From positions 1 to 64,000 of the forward strand of contig NZ_KB891800.1 of assembly GCF_000373565.1 (NCBI RefSeq): 64,000 nt of DNA. The letters run 5' to 3'. Shown here in pieces: positions 1 to 8,144 of this stretch (within the stretch, counting starts at the first letter, position 1; every line of letters starts with the position of its first letter). The notes under the pieces were generated by a model, which saw only the letters and a list, made by a program, of their open reading frames with translations, did no database searches and was not told the origin of the DNA. The translations under genes were made by a program, and so were the position numbers. The stretch comes from Streptomyces sp. HmicA12. GTDB lineage: Bacteria; Actinomycetota; Actinomycetes; Streptomycetales; Streptomycetaceae.

Positions 1-40
1 ATGCTGGAGACGGGGTATCAACATATCTGGCGTTGATTTT

Positions 41-66
41 TGGCACGCTGTTGAGTTCTCAAGGAA
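41..66 (-). promoter_or_regulatory. rRNA operon leader, antitermination/processing box
   Basis: Read on the minus strand this is the actinobacterial pre-16S leader element (TTGAGAACTCAACAGCG core, positions 44-60). It lies upstream of 16S rRNA genes and takes part in antitermination and processing. The 16S gene itself would lie to the left, outside the window, read leftwards. Recognition is by motif only. Confidence 0.8.
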
Positions 67-143
67 CGGACGCTTCCTTTGTACTCACCCTCTCGGGCTT
101 TCCTCCGGGCGCTTCCCTTCGGTCTTGCTTTCTTGCGTTTCCG

Positions 144-309
144 ACTCTATCAGACCGTTTCACCGGCCGATTTCCTCGGGGTCCTGCTTCGCTTTCCGGC
201 CTTTCGGCTTTCCGGCGAGTCCGACTCTATCAGATCCTTTCGGGCCTGATTCCCAGTCAGCGGGGCTTGTCTTCCCGGCTGTTGGGCCGTTCCGACGTCC
301 CAAACTTTA
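144..309 (-). promoter_or_regulatory. rRNA operon promoter array (three -10 elements)
   Basis: On the minus strand three -10-like hexamers occur at exactly 80-bp steps: TAGAGT at 144-149, TAGAGT at 224-229 (both in the context CTGATAGAGTCGGA) and TAAAGT at 304-309. Streptomyces rrn operons are known to use several tandem promoters. The -35 regions 17 bp upstream are not canonical, so their strengths and the sigma used are uncertain. The rest of 310-546 shows no gene that I can support. Confidence 0.65.
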
Positions 310-546
310 GCGGATCCCGGCGGTGGTTCCTAATCGAGGTGATCAGGGCGACCGCAACCCAATTTCGAATTGAATTCGGACACGCCGAAATCAATCCCAT
401 GGGGAGATCGTGCTGGTTGGTTTGGGTGCCGCATCAGCGGCGAAAGGTGCTGTCGAAGAACCGTTACGGCTCCGCGGCAACCCGAAGAACTATACGGATC
501 CGGTGGGGCCGCGTCAACCCCCTCGGGCTGGGCCCCGATCCCCGCC

Positions 547-1080
547 TCAGTCCAGGTCGTTGAGGCGGCCGCCGGCGTCCGGCTGGGCGTGCTCCACGCG
601 GCGCAGGAGGCGGGTCAGGACCTCGCCGAGAGCCGTGCGCTCCGCCGGGTTGAGGTCCTGGAGCAGGTCCTCCTCGAAGACCGAGGCCAGGCGCATCGCC
701 TCCAGCCACTTCTCGCGGCCCTCGGAGGTCAGCTCGACGATGACGCGGACCCGGTTGCTCTCGTCGCGGTCGCGGGTGACCAGGCCCTCCTGGACCATGC
801 GGTCGATGCGGTGGGTCATCGCGGCGGGGGTCAGGCCGAGGCGCTTCGCCAGGTCGCCGGGGCCCATGCGGTACGGGGCCCCGGAGAGGACGAGGGCCTT
901 GAGGACCTCCCACTCGGCGTTGCTGATGCCGATCTCGGAGGTCTGGCGGCCGTACGCCACGTTCATGCGGCGGTTGAGTCTGCCCAGCGCCGAGACGATC
1001 TGCTCGACCTGGGGGTCGAGGTCCTGGAACTCCCGCTGATACGCGGCGATCTGCTCTTCGAGGGTCGGCTCGGCTGCCAT
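547..1080 (-). CDS. MarR-family transcriptional regulator
   Basis: A 177-aa winged-helix regulator of the MarR type. The helix-turn-helix and wing span roughly residues 45-125 (LTPAAMTHRIDRMVQEGLV recognition region followed by the RDRDESNRVRV wing). MarR proteins are dimeric repressors usually relieved by small ligands. It is divergent from an MFS exporter 151 bp away, the classic arrangement for a repressor controlling an efflux pump. The start MAAEP was chosen because the upstream extension of the frame crosses the operator-like region and looks non-coding. The ligand is unknown. Confidence 0.9.
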   Translation of the reverse strand: MAAEPTLEEQIAAYQREFQDLDPQVEQIVSALGRLNRRMNVAYGRQTSEIGISNAEWEVLKALVLSGAPYRMGPGDLAKRLGLTPAAMTHRIDRMVQEGLVTRDRDESNRVRVIVELTSEGREKWLEAMRLASVFEEDLLQDLNPAERTALGEVLTRLLRRVEHAQPDAGGRLNDLD

Positions 1081-1134
1081 GCCGCGAAGTATGGCACGGC
1101 CGCGGTTGGCGTTGAAGTCCTTCGCGCTGTACTG

Positions 1135-1175
1135 TTTAGCTTCTAACTTTAGCTTCGAAGTCTTCAAGGTTAACC
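1135..1175. promoter_or_regulatory. Candidate MarR operator between divergent genes
   Basis: An AT-richer patch between marR and the MFS gene carries a direct repeat TTTAGCTTC at 1135-1143 and 1148-1156. It also carries a TTAG-N3-CTAA palindrome at 1136-1146, the palindrome CTTCGAAG at 1153-1160 and GGTTAACC at 1168-1175. The symmetry and position fit binding sites of the adjacent MarR protein on both promoters; this is inference. Confidence 0.55.
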
Positions 1176-1231
1176 GCTGCGGCGGTCCCTGGGGGCTTCT
1201 TCTTCGTGCGACTGCGAAAGGGCAGGTGAAA

Positions 1232-2515
1232 GTGACCAGGGCGATGGGCGCCGCGATGCGGCGTGTGCAGATCGGCAGTGCGCTGAGTTCGTTCGGCGTG
1301 GGCTTCACGGTTCCGTTCCTCTATGTGTACGTAGCGGAAGTGCGGGACCTGGGTGCCGGTGCGGCGGGGATCGTGCTGGCCGCCTTCGCCATGGCCGCTC
1401 TGGTCGTCCTGCCCTTCACCGGTCGCGCCATCGACCGGCGCGGCCCCATGCCCGTACTGCTGACGGCGTCCGGTGTCGCGGCCGTGGGTGCTCTCGGGCT
1501 CGGGCTCGCCGGTACCGAGCCTGCCGCCATCGCGGCCGCCGCCGTGCTCGGTGCCGGTACCGCCGTGCTGCAGCCGGCGCTCGCGACGATGATCGTGTGG
1601 TGCTCGGCGCCGGAGTCGCGGACGCGGGCCTTCGCCATGCAGTTCTTCCTGCAGAACCTGGGACTCGGCATCGGCGGACTCATCGGTGGCCAGATCGTCG
1701 ACGAGAGCCGGCCGGAGACCTTCCTGCGGCTGTTCGCCATCGAGGCCGTGATGTTCCTGGTGCTCGCCGCCATCGTGTGGACCGTGCGCATGCCGCAGGG
1801 AGCGGCGCTGGGCGAGTCCGCGCCGAAGGGCGAGGCCAAGGGCGGGCTGCGGGTGCTGCTCGGGCACCGCGCGATGGTGCAGCTGTGCGGGCTCGGGTTC
1901 GTGCTGTTCTTCGCCTGCTACGGGCAGTTCGAGTCGGGGCTGAGCGCCTACGGGGTGGAGGCCGCGGGAATCTCGGCTTCCACGCTCGGGATCGCCCTTG
2001 CCGCCAACACCGCGATGATCGTCGTCGCGCAGTTCGCCGTGCTGAAGTTCGTCGAGCGGCGCAAGCGGTCGCGTGTGATCGCGGCGGTCGGGCTCATCTG
2101 GGCCGTCGCGTGGATCGCCGCCGGTTACGCGGGGCTCGGGCACGGGAGCCAGGCCATGGCGACCGCCGCGTTCATCTCGACGTACGCCCTCTTCGGGCTC
2201 GGTGAGTCGATGCTGTCGCCGACCGTGGCGCCGCTGGTCGCCGATCTCGCTCCGGCGGGCATGGTCGGGTCGTACAACTCCGCCTTCGCGCTGGTGAAGC
2301 AGCTCGCGCTGGCGGTGGGGCCGGCCGTCGGCGGGCCCATGGGGGCCGCGCTGCACGGGCCGTACATCGTGACCTTCGTGCTGTTCTCGCTGGGGATCAC
2401 CTTCCTCGCGCTGCGGCTCGGGAAGCGGCTCACCCCCGTACAGGACCAGCCGTCGCTGGCCGGTACGCGCGTGGTGATGCGCAGTGCGCCCGAGCCCGCG
2501 GTGCAGGACGCCTGA
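1232..2515 (+). CDS. MFS transporter, probable drug/metabolite exporter
   Basis: A 427-aa major facilitator with about 12 hydrophobic segments; the N-terminal half carries the loop-2 type motif GRAIDRRGPMPVLL around residues 67-80. Such proteins export drugs or metabolites using the proton gradient. GTG at 1232 is chosen because GGCAGG lies 5 nt upstream; GTG 1226 and ATG 1244 are alternatives. It is divergent from the marR gene, so it is probably repressed by it. The substrate cannot be read from the sequence. Confidence 0.88.
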   Translation: MTRAMGAAMRRVQIGSALSSFGVGFTVPFLYVYVAEVRDLGAGAAGIVLAAFAMAALVVLPFTGRAIDRRGPMPVLLTASGVAAVGALGLGLAGTEPAAIAAAAVLGAGTAVLQPALATMIVWCSAPESRTRAFAMQFFLQNLGLGIGGLIGGQIVDESRPETFLRLFAIEAVMFLVLAAIVWTVRMPQGAALGESAPKGEAKGGLRVLLGHRAMVQLCGLGFVLFFACYGQFESGLSAYGVEAAGISASTLGIALAANTAMIVVAQFAVLKFVERRKRSRVIAAVGLIWAVAWIAAGYAGLGHGSQAMATAAFISTYALFGLGESMLSPTVAPLVADLAPAGMVGSYNSAFALVKQLALAVGPAVGGPMGAALHGPYIVTFVLFSLGITFLALRLGKRLTPVQDQPSLAGTRVVMRSAPEPAVQDA

Positions 2516-2528
2516 ACCGACAGGACGC

Positions 2529-2564
2529 GCGAGTGGCCGGTGCCCGTGGGCACCGGCCACTCGC
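2529..2564. terminator. Bidirectional hairpin terminator
   Basis: A perfect 17-bp stem (2529-2545 with 2548-2564) sits between the convergent MFS and methyltransferase genes, 14 bp after the MFS stop and 7 bp before the methyltransferase stop. Confidence 0.8.
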
Positions 2565-2570
2565 GTTCCG

Positions 2571-3392
2571 TCAGCGGGTCGCTGTCGTCAAGGTCGCCGT
2601 GAAGGGGAGCGTCGTCGAACCGTCGGGGGCCGCGTGGGCCGCGAAGCGGGCGGCGAAGGTTTCGCCTGCCGTGCGCAGGGCGTCCGTCCCGGTCAGGGTG
2701 CTCCAGGGGAGCGCGGAGAGGTGGCCGGGGACGTAGTCGATGAGCGGCGGGAGCGTCACGTCGAGGGTGAGGACGCGGGTCGTCACGTCGTGGAAGCCCG
2801 CCTTGCGCAGGGCCGGCGTCATCACCTCGGCGGTGGCGGAGAAGGCCTGCACGAAGCCGTCGGCGGCCTCCTCGCCCGCGTACTCGGCCACGAGTTCGTG
2901 CTGTGCGAGGAAGTACGGGGAGCGGTCCAGGTGGCTCCAGGTCGTGGCGGTGAAGCGGCCGCCCGCGCGGGTCACGCGGGCCGCCTCCGCGCACGCGGCG
3001 GCCAGGTCCGGGAAGAACTGGGCGCCCTGCTGGCACAGGACCGCGTCGAACATGCCGTCCTCGTGCGGCAGTTGGTCGGCGGGGGCCTCGGTGAACTCGA
3101 TGTCGGGGTACAGGTGCGGGCGGTGCGCCACGGCGACCCGGAGCATCTCCGGGTTGACGTCGGTGCCGTGGACCCGGCCGGTCGGGCCGACCCGGGCCGC
3201 GGCGAGCCGGGCCGTGAAGCCGGTGCCGCAGGCCAGGTCGAGGACGGTGTCACCGGGGCGCAGGTCGGCGCTCTCGACCAGGGCGTCGACGAACGGGGCC
3301 ATGAGTGGGGCGACGTACTGCTCGTAGCGCTCGGGGGCGCTGTCGGTGAGACGGAAACCAGAGGCGTGTGCGGCATCTGCTGCGTCTGTCAT
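2571..3392 (-). CDS. SAM-dependent class I methyltransferase
   Basis: A 273-aa Methyltransf_11/25-type protein. Motif I (VLDLACGTGFTARLA) lies near residue 50, followed by the acidic motif II region (VHGTDVNPEML) and the LPHEDGMFDAVLCQQ motif. This is the fold of UbiE/COQ5-like small-molecule methyltransferases. The start MTDAADAA follows a non-coding stretch and begins 62 bp after the stop of the upstream phosphatase gene on the same strand. The substrate is unknown. Confidence 0.88.
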   Translation of the reverse strand: MTDAADAAHASGFRLTDSAPERYEQYVAPLMAPFVDALVESADLRPGDTVLDLACGTGFTARLAAARVGPTGRVHGTDVNPEMLRVAVAHRPHLYPDIEFTEAPADQLPHEDGMFDAVLCQQGAQFFPDLAAACAEAARVTRAGGRFTATTWSHLDRSPYFLAQHELVAEYAGEEAADGFVQAFSATAEVMTPALRKAGFHDVTTRVLTLDVTLPPLIDYVPGHLSALPWSTLTGTDALRTAGETFAARFAAHAAPDGSTTLPFTATLTTATR

Positions 3393-3454
3393 ACGGAGCT
3401 GATAGCACCGCCGCGCCCACTTGCCCAGAGGTCCTGTCCCCCTGGGCACCGTAT

Positions 3455-5161
3455 TCACTTGTTCGGCAGGACGAACTCGCACCACACGGCCTTGCCGCCG
3501 CCCGGTGTGCGGCGCGAGCCCCAGTTCGAGGCGATGGTGGCGACGATGGCGATGCCGCGGCCCGTCTCGTCCGCCGGTTCCGCGCGGCGGCGGCGCGGGA
3601 GGTGGTCGTCGCCGTCGGTGACCTCGATGATCAGGCGGCGGTCCGTGCGGCGCAGGCGCAGGCGCATGGGCGGGATGCCGTGCTGGAGGGAGTTGGCGAC
3701 GAGTTCGCTGGCGGCGAGGACGCCCAGGTCGTGCAGTTCGGGGGTGAAGCGCCAGCTCGACAGCACTCCCGAGGCGAAGGCGCGGGCGCGCGGGGCCGCC
3801 TCGACGCCGCCGAGGAGTTCCAGGGCCGCGTTGCGGAAGAGTTCGCCGTCGGGGCCCTTGCGCGCCGGGTGCTGGAGGACGAGGACCGCCACGTCGTCGT
3901 CGTGGTCGGCCGTGACGCCCGCCGCCCGGATCAGGCGGTCGCAGACGACCTGGGGGGTGCCGGTGGCGCCGGCCAGAGCGTGTTCGAGAGCGGCGACGCC
4001 CTCGTCGATGTCCTCGTCCCTGCGCTCGACGAGCCCGTCCGTGTAGAGGACCGCCGTCGAGCCGGGGCCGAGCGGGACCGAGCCCGAGGTGTGCAGCCAG
4101 CCGCCGGTGCCCAGCGGCGGGCCGGTCGGCTCGTCGCCGCGGTGGATCGTGCCGTTCTCGTCCCGTACGAGGATGGGGAGGTGGCCCGCGGACGCGTAGA
4201 CGAGGCGGCCCTCGTTCGGGTCGTGGACGGCGTAGACGCACGTGGCGATCTGATGCGGGTCGATCTCCGTAGCGAGCCCGTCCAGCAGTTGCAGGACCTC
4301 GTGCGGCGGAAGGTCCAGGCGGGCGTAGGCGCGGACCGCCGTGCGGAGCTGGCCCATCACCGCCGCCGCCCGCACGCCGCGGCCCATGACGTCGCCGATG
4401 ACGAGGGCCGTGCGGCCGCCGCCGAGGGTGATGACGTCGTACCAGTCGCCGCCGACCGCGGCCTCGGTGCCGCCGGGCTGGTAGGTGGCCGCGATGCGCA
4501 GGTCGTCGGGCTCCTCCAACTCCTGGGGCAGCAGCGATCTTTGGAGGGTCACGGCCGTCTCGCGCTGCTGGCGCTCGCTGGTGCGCAGGCGCTCGGCGGC
4601 CTCCGCGTGGTCGGTGACGTCCGCCGCGAAGATCAGGACGCCGGGGCCCTCCGCCGTCTCCAGGGGAGTGCAGGTCACGGTGTACGAGCGGCCGCCGGAC
4701 GTCTTGCGGGACTTGACCGTACGGGGCTTCGTGCTGCGCAGGACCTGGTCGAGGAGCGGGAGGAGGCTCAGCTCGTCGAGTTCGGGCAGGGCCTCGCGGG
4801 CCGGTGCGCCGGCGGGGCGGTCGCCGAAGGCCGCGACGTACGCGTCGTTGACGTACGCGATGCGGTGCTCGGGGCCGTGCACCAGGGCGACGAGGCCCGG
4901 GATGCGGTCGAGGACGTCGCGGACGGGCAGCCCGTCAACACCCGCGACGCCTGCGACGCCTGCGATCTCGGTGACGCCCGTGGCGTCCGGGTCGCCTGTG
5001 CCACCCGCGCCGCCCGTGGCCGTCTGCTCGTCGTCGGACAGCTGCTCGGCGCGGGCCGCGGGCACCGCGCCGTCGCCTCGCTGGGCTACGCCGTGGTCGG
5101 CCCGCGCTGCGGCGCGGCGCTGCGTTCCGGGGAGCCGGGCGCTCCAGCGCGTGAAGTTCAC
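3455..5161 (-). CDS. PAS - SpoIIE/PP2C phosphatase - HATPase_c signalling protein
   Basis: A 568-aa cytosolic regulator. A PAS domain (about 75-185) is followed by an RsbU/SpoIIE-type PP2C phosphatase domain (about 195-410, with GGDWYDV and the metal-binding GDVMGRG). An RsbW-like GHKL ATPase (about 440-565, ending ETGRGIAIVATIA) completes it. Such proteins dephosphorylate or phosphorylate anti-anti-sigma factors in partner-switching control of alternative sigma factors. GTG at 5161 (VNFTRWSARLPG) is chosen; a TTG at 5242 would add 27 low-quality residues. No sigma or STAS partner is adjacent. Confidence 0.85.
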   Translation of the reverse strand: MNFTRWSARLPGTQRRAAARADHGVAQRGDGAVPAARAEQLSDDEQTATGGAGGTGDPDATGVTEIAGVAGVAGVDGLPVRDVLDRIPGLVALVHGPEHRIAYVNDAYVAAFGDRPAGAPAREALPELDELSLLPLLDQVLRSTKPRTVKSRKTSGGRSYTVTCTPLETAEGPGVLIFAADVTDHAEAAERLRTSERQQRETAVTLQRSLLPQELEEPDDLRIAATYQPGGTEAAVGGDWYDVITLGGGRTALVIGDVMGRGVRAAAVMGQLRTAVRAYARLDLPPHEVLQLLDGLATEIDPHQIATCVYAVHDPNEGRLVYASAGHLPILVRDENGTIHRGDEPTGPPLGTGGWLHTSGSVPLGPGSTAVLYTDGLVERRDEDIDEGVAALEHALAGATGTPQVVCDRLIRAAGVTADHDDDVAVLVLQHPARKGPDGELFRNAALELLGGVEAAPRARAFASGVLSSWRFTPELHDLGVLAASELVANSLQHGIPPMRLRLRRTDRRLIIEVTDGDDHLPRRRRAEPADETGRGIAIVATIASNWGSRRTPGGGKAVWCEFVLPNK

Positions 5162-5306
5162 TTGGGGAAAGCCTCGTGGGGTCGAGGGAGGGCGCTTGGC
5201 CCGCCCATGGTCGGGGACCAGTGTGGCCGACCGTACTGACAAACGTCAGACGCCGGTCCGCGGACGGGAGTTCCGCGCTCCGGTCAGCAGGGCGTCAACT
5301 GAGCGG

Positions 5307-6737
5307 TCAGGGCGACCCTTTCGGGCCTTGAGAGGGAGGTGCGGGAGGTGCGGGAGGTGCGGAAGGGTCCTCAGGGGGGACACCACCGGCCGCGAGTTCG
5401 AACTCGGCGCGCGGTCGTTCCAGCGAGCCGAGCGAGACGATCTCCCGCTTGAACAGGCCGGACAGGGTCCATTCGGTCAGGACGCGGGCCTTCCGGTTGG
5501 CGGTGGGCACCCTGCTGAGGTGATAGACGCGGTGCATGAACCAGGCAGGGTAGCCCTTCAGCTTCCGTCCGTAGACGTGCGCGACACCTTTGTGCAGGCC
5601 GAGCGAGGCGACCGAACCCACGTACGCGTGCCGGTAGTCGGTCAGCGGCCGGCCGCGCAGGGACGCCGCGATGTTGTCGGCGAGGGTCTTGGTCTGGCGC
5701 ACGGCGTGCTGGGCGTTGGGCGCGCAGTCGTTCCCCGGTGAGGTGACGTCGGGAACGGCCGCCGCGTCGCCCGCGCCCCAGGCGTGCGGGGCGCCGTCGA
5801 CGGCCAGCGCGGCCGTGCACCTGAGGCGGCCGCGTTCGGTGCGGGGCAGGTCGGTGGCGGCGAGCAGCGGGCTCGGTTTGACGCCGGCCGTCCACACGAC
5901 CGTACGGGTGGGGAAGCGGGAGCCGTCGGAGAGGACCGCGACCCGGTTCTCGCACGACTCCAGGCGGGTCTCCAGGCGCACGTCGATGTTGCGGCCGCGC
6001 AGTTCGCGGATCGTGTACTGGCCCATCTCCGGGCCGACTTCGGGCAGGATCCGGTCACTCGCCTCGACCAGGATCCACTTCAGGTCCTCGGGCTTGACGT
6101 TGTGGTAGTACTTCGCCGCGTACCGGGCCATGTCCTCCAGCTCGCCGAGCGCCTCGACGCCCGCGTAGCCGCCGCCCACGAAGACGAAGGTGAGCGCCGC
6201 GTCGCGGATCGCCGGGTCGCGCGTGGAGGAGGCGATGTCGAGCTGTTCGATGACGTGGTTGCGCAGACCGACGGCCTCCTCGACCGTCTTGAAACCGATG
6301 CCGTGGTCGGCGAGTCCCGGGACGGGGAGCGTGCGCGAGATCGAGCCGGGGGCCAGGACCAGTTCGTCGTACCTGAGGGGGGCCGGCCCCGTGCCCTCCT
6401 CGTCGCTGGCGAGCGTCGTGTACGTGGCCGTGCGCTTGGCGTGGTCGATGGAGACGACCTCGCCGACGATCACGCTGCAGTGCGGCAGTACGCGGCGCAG
6501 TGGGACCACCACGTGACGTGGGGAAATGGAGCCGGCCGCGGCTTCCGGCAGGAACGGCTGGTACGTCATGTACGGGTCGGGGGTGACGACGACGATCTCC
6601 ACGGCGCCGCTGCGCAGTTCGGGTTTGAGCTTCTTCTGGAGGCGCAGGGCGGTGTACATCCCCACGTAGCCGCCGCCGACGACGAGAATGCGCGCGGGCT
6701 CCGGCACGGTCGGCTCCGGTGATGGCGTCCTTGGCAT
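5307..6737 (-). CDS. ndh: Type II NADH dehydrogenase (NDH-2)
   Basis: A 476-aa flavoprotein that passes electrons from NADH to quinone at the inner membrane face without pumping protons. FAD-binding GGGYVG lies near residue 22, the second dinucleotide fold FVFVGGGYAG near 198, and a FAD-closing WGAGDAAAVPD segment near 325. The quinone-family signature region and the C-terminal membrane-associated part (YPAWFMHRVYHL) are present. ATG 6737 was chosen over upstream extensions because GGGGTGGTG precedes it. It is divergent from atrA. Confidence 0.9.
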   Translation of the reverse strand: MPRTPSPEPTVPEPARILVVGGGYVGMYTALRLQKKLKPELRSGAVEIVVVTPDPYMTYQPFLPEAAAGSISPRHVVVPLRRVLPHCSVIVGEVVSIDHAKRTATYTTLASDEEGTGPAPLRYDELVLAPGSISRTLPVPGLADHGIGFKTVEEAVGLRNHVIEQLDIASSTRDPAIRDAALTFVFVGGGYAGVEALGELEDMARYAAKYYHNVKPEDLKWILVEASDRILPEVGPEMGQYTIRELRGRNIDVRLETRLESCENRVAVLSDGSRFPTRTVVWTAGVKPSPLLAATDLPRTERGRLRCTAALAVDGAPHAWGAGDAAAVPDVTSPGNDCAPNAQHAVRQTKTLADNIAASLRGRPLTDYRHAYVGSVASLGLHKGVAHVYGRKLKGYPAWFMHRVYHLSRVPTANRKARVLTEWTLSGLFKREIVSLGSLERPRAEFELAAGGVPPEDPSAPPAPPAPPSQGPKGSP

Positions 6738-7121
6738 CGTCACCACCCCATGACGCACCGGACCCTTGCGTTTGTCCACAGCCCCGGCAATTTGTGTGAC
6801 TGAGCGGAATGCCTCCCACCGGTCCGCCGGCCGGGCCGGACTTTGGAAAGAAGCGCAGGTCAGCGTGGGGAGTGGGAGGGGGAGGCAGGGGTGCAATCGG
6901 GGCGGAATCGCCGCGTACTCCGTTCGGGGGGCGCTCCGTGCGGAACCTGCCCCTTCTGAATTGACCCCGGCTCAACTATGTTCGTGTGCTGTCGGGGTGT
7001 CGGGGGATGCGCTGACCGGACCGCAGGGGCGGGCCGGGAAATGGCTTTCTGTTCCCCAGACTCCGGCGGACAATGGCGGGGAGTGTCTCCGGGGGGAGAC
7101 GTCATTACCGGGGGAACACAT
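6738..7121. promoter_or_regulatory. Divergent intergenic region ndh/atrA
   Basis: This 384-bp region separates the divergent NADH dehydrogenase and atrA genes and must hold both promoters. I see no further gene. A GGGGGAA Shine-Dalgarno-like run (7110-7116) precedes the atrA ATG. No convincing palindromic AtrA site could be picked by eye. Confidence 0.5.
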
Positions 7122-7880
7122 ATGCACATTCAGGACACTCATTGGACCTCCGCGTCTACCGTCGCGCCTTCGGGCGCATCGGGTGGCGCCAACGGGCGTG
7201 GGGCGGGCGACAGTTCGCGCTCCACGCCGCTGCGCGTGGATGCCCAGCGCAATCTGGAGCATGTGCTGCGCGCGGCCCGCGAGGTCTTCGGCGAGCTGGG
7301 GTACGGGGCGCCCATGGAGGACGTGGCGCGGCGCGCCCGCGTCGGTGTGGGCACGGTGTACCGGCGCTTCCCCAGCAAGGACGTACTGGTGCGACGGATA
7401 GCCGAGGAGGAGACCTCCCGGCTGACCGACCAGGCACGCACGGCGCTCGGTCAGGAGGACGAGCCGTGGTCGGCGCTCTCGCGCTTCCTGCGGACCTCGG
7501 TCGCCTCGGGCGCCGGTCGGCTGCTTCCGCCGCACGTGCTGCGGGTGGGCGTGGCCGAGGAGCCCGTACGCGACGAGACGCGCGTTCCCGAACAGCGCGG
7601 CGGCACGCCCGAACTGCGGCTCGTGGAGCAGCGGACGGCGCCGGGCGAGGAAGCCCTTCCCGCGGACGACGCGGGGGCGGCGGAGCTGCTCGAGGTCGTG
7701 GGGCGGCTCGTGGACCGCGCACGGGAGGCCGGTGAGCTGCGTGCCGACGTGACCGTGTCGGACGTGCTGCTCGTCATCGCGACGGCCGCGCCGTCGCTGC
7801 CGGACGCCGCGCAGCAGGCGGCGGCCTCGGCACGGCTGCTCGACATCCTCCTGGAAGGTCTGCGCTCGCGGCCCGCGTAG
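7122..7880 (+). CDS. atrA: TetR-family regulator AtrA
   Basis: A 252-aa TetR regulator. An unusual flexible head of about 38 residues precedes the DNA-binding domain (about 40-90, with helix-turn-helix AREVFGELGYGAPMEDVAR...VGVGTVYRRFPSK). The sequence and the divergent NADH dehydrogenase neighbour match what I recall of AtrA (SCO4118). AtrA is the global activator of actII-ORF4 (actinorhodin) and of nagE2 (N-acetylglucosamine uptake) in S. coelicolor. ATG 7122 has a G-rich ribosome site 6-12 nt upstream. Identity rests on recall, not on alignment. Confidence 0.85.
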   Translation: MHIQDTHWTSASTVAPSGASGGANGRGAGDSSRSTPLRVDAQRNLEHVLRAAREVFGELGYGAPMEDVARRARVGVGTVYRRFPSKDVLVRRIAEEETSRLTDQARTALGQEDEPWSALSRFLRTSVASGAGRLLPPHVLRVGVAEEPVRDETRVPEQRGGTPELRLVEQRTAPGEEALPADDAGAAELLEVVGRLVDRAREAGELRADVTVSDVLLVIATAAPSLPDAAQQAAASARLLDILLEGLRSRPA

Positions 7881-7932
7881 AACCTGCGTTCCCGGGCGGG
7901 CTCTTAGCACGTCCGGGGCGGTTTCGAGCGTC

Positions 7933-7970
7933 TTGACCGCGGGTGGCCGAATGGGGTCACCCGCGGTCAA
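7933..7970. terminator. Hairpin terminator after atrA
   Basis: A perfect 13-bp stem TTGACCGCGGGTG (7933-7945) pairs with 7958-7970, with a 12-nt loop, 53 bp beyond the atrA stop. There is no U-tract, as is usual in Streptomyces. Confidence 0.7.
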
Positions 7971-8144
7971 CTCTCGTGCACAGCGGGACCGTTGACCCTT
8001 CCCCGGACGAGTGAGAGCTAGTGCTCGAATTCGGGAAAACTCCACGGATGAGTGGTTGCTGTGCACGGGCGGGCTCCCGGGTCCGGCCGTGTGGCACGCT
8101 TTCCCGGTGATCGGGCTTGGAGTGTGCAGGCGGGGGCTTCCGCG

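Noticed and set aside
6800..6830. GGAATG near 6808 as an AtrA binding half-site
   Set aside because: Only one half-site is visible and I do not trust my memory of the consensus enough to call an operator.
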